Origin: Anoxybacillus sp.
Lineage (GTDB): Bacteria > Bacillota > Bacilli > Bacillales > Anoxybacillaceae
Length of the DNA: 33,659 nucleotides
Assembly (NCBI RefSeq): GCF_023512315.1
Contig: NZ_JAILZV010000014.1
Location: forward strand, 1-33,659
Reading direction: 5' to 3'
The position numbers were made by a program, and so were the translations under genes. Below are positions 26,269 to 33,659 of the stretch, one piece after another. The notes beneath the pieces were generated by a model that saw only the letters and a program-made list of their open reading frames with translations, did not search any database and had not been told where the DNA came from. How positions within the stretch are numbered: position 1 is the first letter of the stretch; each line of letters starts with the position of its first letter.

Positions 26269-27729
26269 ATGAATATTCCTTTAAAGCGGCATTCGCACGT
26301 TCCGGTGCACGAACAAATATGCCAATATTTTATCGACCGGATTTCTTCCAATATGTTAAAAGAAGGTGAACAGCTTCCTTCTGTCCGCCAGCTAGCAAAA
26401 GAACTAGGAGTAGCATTAGTGACGGTGCAAAAAGCGTATCAACTGCTGCAACAAAAAGGATATGTCGAAAGTTTTCAAGGGAAGGGAATTTTTGTGAAAC
26501 AACGAACTGCCATTGCCCATCCCCCACTTGATACGAAATGGCAAATGTTAGTTCATGACTACGTGCCGCGGGCGCAATCACTCGCAATTTCTCAACCGTT
26601 ACGAAACATTCGCTATAACTTAGCTACTGCTTGTCTTCATGGAGAACTTTTCCATATGGATTGGATTCGCGAAACAACGGTGCACGTTATACAACAGCAA
26701 CCACAATTATTAAGCCAATACAGCAGTGCCAACGGGGATATGGAATTTCGGAAAGCAGTGAGCCAATATATTCGCACGATGTCTGTGCCGCCTGAACATA
26801 TCCTCGCAACAAGCGGTGCCCAACAAGGCATAGAACTTGTGGCGAAAACGTTCGTCGGGCCAAATGATGTCGTTTTAATGGAAGCACCTACGTATCCAGG
26901 AAGCATCGATGTGTTCAAGGCAAGAGGGGCACAAATTATTCCGATTCCAGTGGAGCAAGATGGGATAGATATAAAAACGTTGTTGAGGGTGTGCGACCAA
27001 TATCGTCCAACATTGCTTTATACAAACCCAACGTTTCAAAACCCAACGGGAACGACGCTTAGCATGAAAAAACGAAAACAACTTGTCGATATTGCGGAAA
27101 GCTATCATTTTTTAATTTTAGAAGACGACCCGTGGAGCGAGCTTTATTTTGACGCGCCTCCACCACCACCGATTAAAAGTTTTGACAAGTCTGGGCATGT
27201 CATTTATTTAAAAGGATTTAGCAAATTTTTATCCCCTGCTTGCCGAATGGGAGCGCTTATCGCCGAGGGGAGATTGTTGGAAAAATTAATCGCTGCCAAA
27301 AGTATTTCTGATTTAGGTTCACCGTTGCTCCCTCAAAAAATCATCGCAGCGCTACTCCAGTCCATCCAGTTTGAGCCGTCTTTGCAGCGGTTGCGGCATC
27401 AGTTAAAACAGCGGGCAAAGCAATGTCATGACCTGTTACACAAGCAGCTGCCAACGCTTACGTTCCGTCAAGCGGCTGGTGGAAGTACGTTATGGCTCAC
27501 ACTGCCGCGCCAAGTGGACACAACGCTGCTACTTGAGCAGGCACATCTTCACCAGCTTTCGTTTCTTCCAGGAAACGCCTGTTTTCCGACACACGTGCCA
27601 ACCGAGCATATTCGCATCAGCTTCGCTGGGGTGCCGCTCGATGAACTGCCGAACGCCATCGAACAACTATGCCGGGCGCTGCATACGTTCCAAATCGAAA
27701 ATACGATCGAGCAGTTCCCGAGTTTTTAA
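26269..27729 (+). CDS. MocR/GntR-family regulator with aminotransferase-like domain
   Basis: A 486-residue fusion regulator. The N-terminal winged helix-turn-helix spans about 10-76 (HVPVHEQICQYFIDRI, then SVRQLAKELGVALVTVQKAY). A linker follows, then a class I aminotransferase-like domain from about 110. The domain keeps the PLP lysine (K319 in YLKGFSKFLSPACRMG), the YTNPTFQNPTGTT motif and EDDPWSELYF, so cofactor binding is expected. Such proteins use PLP or an aldimine as effector and act as regulators rather than enzymes. The gene is divergent from the EamA transporter and is the likely regulator of it and of itself. Start ATG follows GTAGGTGAAAGTGT. Confidence 0.93.
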   Translation: MNIPLKRHSHVPVHEQICQYFIDRISSNMLKEGEQLPSVRQLAKELGVALVTVQKAYQLLQQKGYVESFQGKGIFVKQRTAIAHPPLDTKWQMLVHDYVPRAQSLAISQPLRNIRYNLATACLHGELFHMDWIRETTVHVIQQQPQLLSQYSSANGDMEFRKAVSQYIRTMSVPPEHILATSGAQQGIELVAKTFVGPNDVVLMEAPTYPGSIDVFKARGAQIIPIPVEQDGIDIKTLLRVCDQYRPTLLYTNPTFQNPTGTTLSMKKRKQLVDIAESYHFLILEDDPWSELYFDAPPPPPIKSFDKSGHVIYLKGFSKFLSPACRMGALIAEGRLLEKLIAAKSISDLGSPLLPQKIIAALLQSIQFEPSLQRLRHQLKQRAKQCHDLLHKQLPTLTFRQAAGGSTLWLTLPRQVDTTLLLEQAHLHQLSFLPGNACFPTHVPTEHIRISFAGVPLDELPNAIEQLCRALHTFQIENTIEQFPSF

Positions 27730-27730
27730 C

Positions 27731-27770
27731 TAAAAACTCCCCTTTGCCATTAACGAGGCAAAAGGGGAGT
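27731..27770. terminator. Terminator between convergent MocR and soluble receptor genes
   Basis: ACTCCCCTTTGCC (27736-27748) pairs with GGCAAAAGGGGAGT (27757-27770) with one bulged base. A T-tract (27736-27732) follows on the minus strand. The stop codon of the receptor gene (27750-27752) lies in the loop. The plus-strand side lacks a T-tract, so it works best for the minus-strand gene. Confidence 0.8.
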
Positions 27771-29138
27771 CGTTACCGCTAAATCGACCCCTATCACACC
27801 GACGATTTGGTCGCCGCGAAAAATCGGGGCTGAAATCGTCAAGCACGGGCGTTTCGTCAAGGCGGACGTGTAAATGTCAGAAACGTACGTCCGCCCTTTG
27901 CTCGCTTCGATAAACCACGGGCGCGCTTTGGCGTTCACAAGTCCTGCCGGCGGATTCGAATAGATGAACGTCCCATCTAAATTGTTCGACCAAATCGCTT
28001 CCACATTCGCATGCGACCGTAAAAATTCGTTCAAGTACATTTCGTGCCGCTGCTTATTCATTTCATATAATGGATGAGACTCGAGCAACAGCGTAAGGCT
28101 TGCTTTTGTTTGAACAACGACCGTTTCATCGACGGATACTGCTGTGGCTATCCCGTCTTTCATAATGGTTTGCAATTCATCGGATGTTTTTTCCAACGCT
28201 TTATTAATATGCATCATTTGCTCAACGTTTTGGTGTTGAAGCTCCATGTCTTGTTCCACCCGTTGTGCATGTTCTTTGTTTTTAATAGCCATGACAGAAA
28301 TTTGCTCTAATAATGCAGCGATTTCTTGTACGCTCGCTGTTTGCGCCTCAGCTGCTTGCGTCGAATCAAATACCATCGCTGTAATATCGCTTAGTTTTCC
28401 CTTCAATAAATCCAATATGTGCAATACGCTCATCATTTCGTGCGAGCCGCTTTCGATTTGCACGGTCTCCATTTTCACCATGTCCGTCGTCGCTGCAATT
28501 TCCTTTTGAATCGTTGATAAAATATGACGCGTCTGCTCTACCGCTTTCGTTGTTTGGCTCGCCAAATTTCCAACCTCATTGGCGACGACGGAAAACCCTT
28601 TTCCATGTTCCCCTGCTCGTGCCGACTCAATATTGGCGTTTAAAGCAAGAATGCTCGTTCGCTGAGAAATGGAACCAATTGCGGAAAGAATGTGATTAAT
28701 TTCTTGCGACTGATGGACTAAACTTTCCATTTGCTTTAATAAAATATGGTGGCTGTTGCGTAATTCATCCATTTCTGCTTGTAGTTTTCTCAGCGAATTC
28801 CATGAATGAACCAACTCTTCATAAAATAGCTGGCTGCTCGAATGAATTTGTTGGGAAGCGGCGGATACTTTTAATGCAGATGAAGCGATCGTTTTCATTT
28901 TTTTCGATACACGTAATGTATAATCCATCGTCTTTTCAAGATGGGTTGTTAGCGCGGTTGTGCTCGATTTACTTGATGCAGAGATTTCGTTCAGCCAATT
29001 AGCCGAAAGTTTCATTTGTTCAATCACTGCTTTTAGTTGGTCAGCCGCTACTTCAATTTGCCCGAGCAATTGCTCATTTTCTAATGAAAGTGTATCTTGT
29101 TCTTCCTTAAATTTCGCACGCCATTTTAACAAAAACAT
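27750..29138 (-). CDS. Soluble chemoreceptor with C-terminal Cache-type sensor domain
   Basis: A 462-residue methyl-accepting chemotaxis-type protein without membrane segments. A short coiled coil (about 12-50) precedes the signalling domain, whose tip reads [20 protein letters not shown] followed by [11 protein letters not shown]. The C-terminal 110 or so residues form a Cache/PDC-like sensor ([40 protein letters not shown], then [18 protein letters not shown] and IVGVIGVDL). Sensor and output are in the reverse of the usual order, and the sensor should lie in the cytoplasm. Such a protein could report an intracellular metabolite to CheA. Start ATG follows AAAGGGGAGATTTT. It appears monocistronic. 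Confidence 0.88.
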   Translation of the reverse strand: MFLLKWRAKFKEEQDTLSLENEQLLGQIEVAADQLKAVIEQMKLSANWLNEISASSKSSTTALTTHLEKTMDYTLRVSKKMKTIASSALKVSAASQQIHSSSQLFYEELVHSWNSLRKLQAEMDELRNSHHILLKQMESLVHQSQEINHILSAIGSISQRTSILALNANIESARAGEHGKGFSVVANEVGNLASQTTKAVEQTRHILSTIQKEIAATTDMVKMETVQIESGSHEMMSVLHILDLLKGKLSDITAMVFDSTQAAEAQTASVQEIAALLEQISVMAIKNKEHAQRVEQDMELQHQNVEQMMHINKALEKTSDELQTIMKDGIATAVSVDETVVVQTKASLTLLLESHPLYEMNKQRHEMYLNEFLRSHANVEAIWSNNLDGTFIYSNPPAGLVNAKARPWFIEASKGRTYVSDIYTSALTKRPCLTISAPIFRGDQIVGVIGVDLAVTTPLLPR

Positions 29139-29229
29139 AAAATCTCCCCTTTCGTGTAATATTTTTTTACGTGATTATACCATTAAACGCCAAAAGAAAG
29201 AATCACTTTCTGAATATTTTTAACAAAGA

Positions 29230-29255
29230 AAATACCTGCCGTTTTTTCGGCAGGT
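29230..29255 (-). terminator. Intrinsic terminator of the formate/nitrite channel gene
   Basis: The perfect 8-bp stem ACCTGCCG/CGGCAGGT (29234-29241 with 29248-29255) and its 6-base loop begin at the stop codon. A T-rich tail (ATTTTCTTTG) follows on the minus strand. Confidence 0.8.
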
Positions 29256-30082
29256 TATTTGTTGAGTAATTTTCGTTGTTGAAAAGCATACTGAATCGTT
29301 GATTTCGCTGGTTCATCATGTTTGCGCGCTGTTAAATACGTGTATAACGCCCCCATAAACAACGCTCCGCCGACAATGTTGCCAAATGTCACGGGAAGAA
29401 TGTTATGAATCACTCCAGCCAAATCAATCGTTGCTGGATGCGGAACAGCTAGCGCAATGGAAAATAAAACAAAATTCGCAATCGAGTGCTCATAGCCAGA
29501 AGCGAAAAAGATAAAAACGATAAGAATCATCGAGAGCACTTTGGCAATATCTTCTTTCATTTGCATCGGAATAAAAATTGCTAAGCAAACAAGCCAGTTA
29601 CAAAGAATGCCTTTAATAAATAGCTGCATTGTCGTGGCGTGGATTTTTTTTGCTGCTACTGCAAACAATACGTGGTTTGGCGAAATGTGGTCGAATACGC
29701 CAGACTGCGCAATAAGAAACGCGAAAAAGACAGCTCCTAACAAATTCCCACTATAACAAGCGAACCAGTTGCGAATCGTGTCTTTTACTGTCGTTTCTTT
29801 CTGAATTGTACTAATGGTAAAATACATCGTATTGCCTGTAAACAATTCCGCTTCACCGTACATAATAAGTACAAGAGCAATACCGAAAAATAATCCCATG
29901 ACTAAATACGTCGCTGGCGAGTTTGCTTCATGGAAAAAATCCCCGATCCGCAAACAAAGAACGAGCGCGAATCCGATATACACACCAGCTAAAGCGGCCC
30001 GCATCATGTATTGCGTAAGGGAGCGTTCTAAAATGGTACGTTTTTTCAGCGCTAATTCTTTGCATTTTTTTACACTTTCCAT
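29255..30082 (-). CDS. Formate/nitrite transporter (FNT) family channel
   Basis: A 275-residue pentameric-channel subunit with six hydrophobic helices. Family hallmarks are EAELFTGNTM (78-86), the broken-helix region, and the central-pore histidine in GYEHSIANF (H199). It moves formate, nitrite or hydrosulfide across the membrane. The ion cannot be assigned from sequence; FocA and NirC are both possible models. The start ATG follows a weak GTGGCGGA. A perfect FNR-type palindrome 30 bases upstream links it to oxygen-dependent control. It appears to be a single-gene unit. Confidence 0.88.
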   Translation of the reverse strand: MESVKKCKELALKKRTILERSLTQYMMRAALAGVYIGFALVLCLRIGDFFHEANSPATYLVMGLFFGIALVLIMYGEAELFTGNTMYFTISTIQKETTVKDTIRNWFACYSGNLLGAVFFAFLIAQSGVFDHISPNHVLFAVAAKKIHATTMQLFIKGILCNWLVCLAIFIPMQMKEDIAKVLSMILIVFIFFASGYEHSIANFVLFSIALAVPHPATIDLAGVIHNILPVTFGNIVGGALFMGALYTYLTARKHDEPAKSTIQYAFQQRKLLNK

Positions 30083-30111
30083 TTTTCCGCCACTTCTCTT
30101 CCTGTTTAGTT

Positions 30112-30127
30112 TGTGATTTTTTTCACA
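30112..30127. promoter_or_regulatory. FNR/CRP-type palindrome upstream of the FNT channel
   Basis: TGTGATTTTTTTCACA is a perfect TGTGA-N6-TCACA palindrome, the recalled consensus of Bacillus Fnr. It is centred about 37 bases before the FNT start codon. A possible leftward promoter (TTGAAA, 17 bp, TAATTT) ends just upstream, which would put the box at or just past the transcription start. Confidence 0.65.
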
Positions 30128-30337
30128 TATAAATTACTCCTTCTTTTGCTTCTTTTCAAGGACAAAAGAGAAATGTTAAAATAACTGTCATCATTTTTCT
30201 TTTGTAATCGTTTTCCAAAAAAATAATTGTTGCAAATTCTCCCGTTATTGTTCCCACTATTCTTTTCCATGTATGTTTCATAAACGGTCACGCACATTAT
30301 AAATGTTCAACTTTCTTTTGAAGGAGGAGACAGACGA

Positions 30338-30646
30338 ATGAACTTTTTGCGTCTTTTTACCGGACGTAATCGTATGCTTAACCAGTGGCTACGCCTAACC
30401 GGTCGCAGAAATAACCGCGGGATGCTTTGGTCGCTCATTAGTTTCGGCTTAGGGATTGCCGCAACCACTGCGTATTGGCGAAGACAGCAAATGGCGCAAT
30501 CCACTTTCAAACGCCCAATTCGCCGAGCGATGCGTACCATTAATGGATTTATGAATCGGCGAATGAGACGTCCGAGCCTAGCAGCAGTGGAGTTGTCAAA
30601 AGAAATTGCCGAGAAACCAAACGTTCCGACAACGAATCGTCCATAG
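30338..30646 (+). CDS. Small basic membrane-associated protein, hypothetical
   Basis: A 102-residue protein rich in arginine with one hydrophobic helix (about 29-46, GMLWSLISFGLGIAATTAYW) flanked by strongly basic segments. Predicted to be a single-pass membrane protein with cationic tails. It faintly recalls small YrzQ-like Bacillus proteins but I cannot assign a family. It is real on the strength of AAGGAGGAGA 8 bases before the ATG and of its own hairpin after the stop. It stands alone on the plus strand, divergent from the FNT gene (255 bp apart) and convergent with the glycosylation cluster. A TATAAA at 30298-30303 may be its -10 box. Confidence 0.7.
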   Translation: MNFLRLFTGRNRMLNQWLRLTGRRNNRGMLWSLISFGLGIAATTAYWRRQQMAQSTFKRPIRRAMRTINGFMNRRMRRPSLAAVELSKEIAEKPNVPTTNRP

Positions 30647-30647
30647 T

Positions 30648-30681
30648 TAAAAACTCCCACCTCTTAACCGAAGGTGGGAGT
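30648..30681. terminator. Terminator between small basic protein and glycosylation cluster
   Basis: A perfect 10-bp stem ACTCCCACCT/AGGTGGGAGT (30653-30662 with 30672-30681) with a 9-base loop. The T-tract is on the minus-strand side (TTTTTAAC), so it mainly ends the leftward GtrA-containing transcript. It also lies 6 bases after the plus-strand gene. Confidence 0.8.
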
Positions 30682-30846
30682 AACGTTTCGCTTCGTTCGC
30701 TTTTTTTCCTCAAAGCAAATGGATGGTTTTCGAATTTCAGCGCGTTGCCAGCCAGCTTCCCCACTTTCTTTCCAAAACGTTGCCTCACTGCTGATGCAAA
30801 ACCGATTCGTTGCAACGCCAGTTTTTCTTTTCCGAACAGTATTCAC
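30664..30846 (-). CDS. Possible small protein (60 aa) after gtrA
   Basis: A 60-codon frame that starts with GTG overlapping the GtrA stop (TAGTG) behind GAGGGAGAAGG. It ends with its stop codon inside the loop of the terminator, exactly as several sure genes in this window do. The product is basic and has two cysteines, no membrane helix and no recognisable family. The position suggests a co-translated fourth member of the cluster. It could equally be non-coding 3' sequence. Confidence 0.35.
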   Translation of the reverse strand: MNTVRKRKTGVATNRFCISSEATFWKESGEAGWQRAEIRKPSICFEEKKRTKRNVTPTFG

Positions 30847-31247
30847 TACCTTCTCCCTCTTTCCCGTTCAGATGAAAATACCCAAAGACGGCTTCCCGCA
30901 AAATTAACTGCCATGCCCGCAACCGTCGCAATTGCTTTACTGCTAAACAACGGCATTCCTGCCGATTGGCGTAGTAAATACAACAAAACAATTGTCGTGC
31001 TTAATGATACAAAGTTCACGGCAACAAACTGAAAAAACTCGTGAACAGATGCTTTTTTTCGTACTTGAAACGTCCATGTACGGTTCCAAAGATAGCTATT
31101 CATAATACCTGCGCTATAAGAACATACTTGGGAAAACACATACGGCACTCCCATCGAAGCAAGGAGGAAAAATACTCCGAAGTCGACGAGCGTATTTCCT
31201 ATCCCGACAACGGCAAAGCGAACAAGCGTCATTCTTTCATTCCACAT
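30846..31247 (-). CDS. GtrA family membrane protein
   Basis: A protein of about 133 residues with four hydrophobic segments. It opens RFAVVGIGNTLVDFGVFFLL and contains SYSAGIMNSYLWNRTWTF, both GtrA/GtcA hallmarks. GtrA proteins are thought to flip a polyprenyl-phosphate-linked sugar, made by a partner glycosyltransferase, across the membrane for cell-wall or teichoic-acid decoration. The start at 31247 is preferred, since AAAAGGTG lies 7 bases upstream. It overlaps the end of the glycosyltransferase gene by 11 bases; an earlier ATG at 31271 would overlap by 35. The overlap implies coupling to the GT2 gene. Confidence 0.88.
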   Translation of the reverse strand: MWNERMTLVRFAVVGIGNTLVDFGVFFLLASMGVPYVFSQVCSYSAGIMNSYLWNRTWTFQVRKKASVHEFFQFVAVNFVSLSTTIVLLYLLRQSAGMPLFSSKAIATVAGMAVNFAGSRLWVFSSERERGRR

Positions 31248-32199
31248 AATACGGCACCTTTTCTTTTTCATGACCGACGCCCCAACCTTCTTTTAAAATA
31301 TAGAGGGGGCGCTGTTTCACTTCGTCGTAAATGCGGCCGATATATTCCCCGATCACGCCAAGCATCATGAGTACGACACCATTGAAAAAGAGAACGGCCA
31401 TCACAAGCGATGACCAGCCAGTGACGGTAGAATGGGTAAACAATTTTAAATACAAGACAACTATCACCCAAATGGCACTCACAAACGAAAGCAAAAACCC
31501 TAACAAACTGGCGAGCTTTAACGGTTTATATGAAAAGGACGTAATGCCGTCAAGCGAAAACCGGATCATTTTTTTGAGCGGGTATTTCGTTTCCCCCGCA
31601 AACCGCTCGTCGCGTTCATATTCAATCGCCGTTTGTTTAAAGCCAACCCAGCTGACGAGCCCACGCACGAACCGGCTTCGCTCTCTCATTCCTACTAGCT
31701 GGTCGCGCACTTTTCGGTCGATTAACCGGAAATCGCCCGTATCAAGCGGAATATCAATTTCCGTCGCTGCCCGTAATAACCGGTAAAAGGCATAGGCGGT
31801 TGCTTTTTTAAAAAACGTTTCCCCTTTTCGTTTCGTTCGCTTTGCATAGACGACATCATACCCTTCTTTCCACTTTTCAATCATTTCTAAAATTAACTCT
31901 GGCGGGTCTTGCAAGTCCGCGTCAATAATGACAATCGCTTTTCCGGAAGCATAGTCCATTCCAGCGGTAATGGCGATTTGATGGCCGAAGTTGCGGGAAA
32001 AGTCCAAATATTTCACTGTATCATCTCTCACCGCGAGCTCTTTCAAAATATCCAATGTTTCGTCTTTACTTCCATCATTGACAAATAATAACTCATACGC
32101 TCCGTCCGTTTGCTCCATCACCCTTTTTAGCCGCTTATACGTTTCCCGAATCACAAGCGCTTCGTTATAGACAGGAATTACAACTGAATATTTCACCAC
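31237..32199 (-). CDS. Polyprenyl-phosphate glycosyltransferase, GT2 (GtrB/YkcC-like)
   Basis: A 320-residue family 2 glycosyltransferase that charges undecaprenyl phosphate with a sugar from a nucleotide sugar. The catalytic domain shows VVIPVYNEALVIRETY, LLFVNDGSKDETL, the metal-binding DADLQDPPE (D93/D95) and GDFRLIDRKVRDQL. Two C-terminal membrane helices (about 230-255 and 265-290) are followed by GEYIGRIYDEVKQRPLYI, as in DPM1/GtrB enzymes. Start ATG follows AGGAGGAGAGAAACGTG. It is flanked by the GT-C enzyme upstream (12 bases) and GtrA downstream (overlap). Confidence 0.92.
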   Translation of the reverse strand: MVKYSVVIPVYNEALVIRETYKRLKRVMEQTDGAYELLFVNDGSKDETLDILKELAVRDDTVKYLDFSRNFGHQIAITAGMDYASGKAIVIIDADLQDPPELILEMIEKWKEGYDVVYAKRTKRKGETFFKKATAYAFYRLLRAATEIDIPLDTGDFRLIDRKVRDQLVGMRERSRFVRGLVSWVGFKQTAIEYERDERFAGETKYPLKKMIRFSLDGITSFSYKPLKLASLLGFLLSFVSAIWVIVVLYLKLFTHSTVTGWSSLVMAVLFFNGVVLMMLGVIGEYIGRIYDEVKQRPLYILKEGWGVGHEKEKVPYYVE

Positions 32200-32211
32200 G
32201 TTTCTCTCCTC

Positions 32212-33659
32212 CTATCCCTCATATTTATACAGCTTTTCTGCACCCTCTCTCCCAAACGATGGTTGTATATCGCTCGATTGTTTCCATTCAGATTGCGGTA
32301 TTTCTTTGCAATGTGTTTGAATCCACTGGACGATATCGCTATTGCTTTGACCACCGCCGAATCCAGAAAGAAGGAAATATTTCACTTCCCCATTTTTCAC
32401 TAAGTTCTCTAGCTTTTTAGCCGTCAATGCTGGGTCGTTGCCGGAGAATCCACCCATTGCCATGACCGCTTTATCGGTTTTTAACATGATTTGTGCCGCT
32501 TCTGTCGCACGGAACGTCGCTACTAAATAAGTTTCTCCATCATAGTTCTTTTCTAAATATTGAATGAGCTTCTCATTTGCTTCATTTCTTCCCGCATTCC
32601 CCATCATCCGCCCATCTTGTCGGTCATCGAAGGTTGTTTGCGGACCGGCTGCTGGAATCATGCTATTGCCGCCGTACAATATCGGCGTGAGCGCCCAATA
32701 AAACGGCATGAGAAGAAGTCCAAATAAACTAGCTACTTTTACATAGTAGGCGATTCGCGTACGTTGCCGAAATGCAAGAAGTAAAACAAACGAAGCGAGC
32801 CCTAATAAGCCAACGAACCATATCCAGATGGTTGAAATCGCCGCTTTATTTTGATAAAGAATGTACGCTTCTAATGAAAACGTCGCCAAAAATGCACTTG
32901 GAAGCAGCCATTGTTGTTTGCCCTCTTTGTAAAATTCCCATAATAACACACTGCCAATCGCCACGAGCGCGGCGATCGCTGGTGCCATCATGCTTAAATA
33001 ATAGCGATGGAAAAAGCCAGCAATACTGAAAAACCCCATCATCGGAACGAGCCATGCCAACCAAAATACCGCTGCTTTATGCGGAAGAGTAAACATCCGC
33101 TGTTTGCGGATCGATAAACCAACCGCAATCGTGCTAAAAAGAACAAACGGTAATAACCAGCTAATTTGTCCGGAAAGCTGTTGGTTAAACAGGCGAAGTA
33201 CCCCGCGATTGCCTATTTCTCCGATGCCGATGCCACCTCCACCTTTAACCTCCGGCAGTTGTGGTGGGGTGATGTTTGCATTTGGCAGCTTTCCTATGTC
33301 TTGTTCCCCATTCGGTGGTTGCGGCATTTCCCCTCTTTCTCCAGCTGGGTCGCCCATCATCCGATTTCCGCCTGGACCTGCGCTGCCGGTAAGCCGACCG
33401 ATGCCGTTATAGCCAAGCGCCAATTCTAAGACAGAGTTTGTTTGGCTGCTTCCGATATACGGACGCTTGTCTTTCGGCATAAAGTCCGCAATCGCGGCGT
33501 ATGACAGCGACGTTATAAGCAACACAACCGTTGCGAGCGCTAGCTGTTTCAGTTTTCGTTTCCAAGCTTCATGTTTTGCCAGCCAATAAAATAGATAAAA
33601 CGCCGGCAATACCATGTACGCTTGCATCATTTTCATGTTAAAGCCGACTCCAACGAGCG
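32212..33659 (-). CDS. GT-C family membrane glycosyltransferase (ArnT/YkcB-like), N-terminus outside window
   Basis: The C-terminal 480 or so residues of a multi-pass glycosyltransferase. The frame continues unbroken to the window edge (GVGFNMKMMQAYMVLPAFYL), so the true start lies beyond 33659. At least eight hydrophobic helices are visible, with a Gly/Pro-rich extracellular loop (about residues 85-140 of the visible part) and a C-terminal soluble domain (YDGETYLVATFRATEAAQIM). These proteins use a polyprenyl-phosphate sugar to glycosylate an outer-surface acceptor. With GT2 and GtrA it makes a three-component surface glycosylation module, like ykcB-ykcC of B. subtilis (from memory). The acceptor is unknown. 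Confidence 0.85.
   Translation of the reverse strand, partial: LVGVGFNMKMMQAYMVLPAFYLFYWLAKHEAWKRKLKQLALATVVLLITSLSYAAIADFMPKDKRPYIGSSQTNSVLELALGYNGIGRLTGSAGPGGNRMMGDPAGERGEMPQPPNGEQDIGKLPNANITPPQLPEVKGGGGIGIGEIGNRGVLRLFNQQLSGQISWLLPFVLFSTIAVGLSIRKQRMFTLPHKAAVFWLAWLVPMMGFFSIAGFFHRYYLSMMAPAIAALVAIGSVLLWEFYKEGKQQWLLPSAFLATFSLEAYILYQNKAAISTIWIWFVGLLGLASFVLLLAFRQRTRIAYYVKVASLFGLLLMPFYWALTPILYGGNSMIPAAGPQTTFDDRQDGRMMGNAGRNEANEKLIQYLEKNYDGETYLVATFRATEAAQIMLKTDKAVMAMGGFSGNDPALTAKKLENLVKNGEVKYFLLSGFGGGQSNSDIVQWIQTHCKEIPQSEWKQSSDIQPSFGREGAEKLYKYEG

Noticed and set aside
1..33659. CRISPR arrays, tRNA or rRNA genes, phage genes
   Set aside because: No regularly spaced repeats, no cloverleaf-like or rRNA-like sequence, and no phage structural or integrase genes were recognised in the window.

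Overview
The window looks like a chromosomal segment of a thermophilic or thermotolerant Bacillaceae (Geobacillus, Parageobacillus or Anoxybacillus type). This is inferred from strong GGAGG-type ribosome sites, low-to-moderate GC, B. subtilis-like protein families, and an inositol locus whose layout matches what I recall of Geobacillus kaustophilus (a LacI-type IolQ repressor and three adjacent inositol dehydrogenases). No rRNA, tRNA or CRISPR array was seen.

Left flank (1-6.1 kb): the probable end of an IS21-like element (1-140) cuts off a chemoreceptor gene inside its signalling domain. After it come a solitary Uma2-family gene on the plus strand, a crotonase-family gene and an aldehyde dehydrogenase, each with a visible terminator, then a 71-codon gene overlapping an MFS transporter, all on the minus strand.

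Core (6.1-24.2 kb): a complete myo-inositol catabolic locus reads leftward from one operator-bearing promoter region. The order is three Gfo/Idh/MocA dehydrogenases, a ribose-type ABC importer (lipoprotein, double ATPase, permease), iolI, iolD, iolE, iolB, iolC, iolA, iolJ, then a full-length chemoreceptor. Inositol would enter by ABC transport and be oxidised to 2-keto-inositol. IolI interconverts keto-inositols. IolE dehydrates, IolD opens the ring, IolB isomerises, IolC phosphorylates, IolJ cleaves to DHAP plus malonate semialdehyde, and IolA makes acetyl-CoA. A LacI-family regulator (iolQ-like) sits just upstream with its own operator. Three intercistronic hairpins probably tune expression. 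The chemoreceptor, MFS transporter and 71-codon gene follow with almost no gap and may belong to the same transcript.

Right flank (24.2-33.7 kb): a roughly 430-bp gene-free stretch with an imperfect inverted repeat is followed by a maltose-type O-acetyltransferase, a divergent EamA transporter/MocR regulator pair with a repeat-rich shared promoter, and a soluble chemoreceptor whose sensor domain is at the C-terminus. Next are a formate/nitrite channel with a perfect FNR-type palindrome, a small basic membrane protein, and a GtrA/GT2/GT-C cell-surface glycosylation cluster that runs off the window end.

I see no wholly unknown system. The most interesting points are the inositol operon's regulatory and chemotaxis additions, the inverted-architecture receptor, and the operator structures at 26.2 and 30.1 kb.
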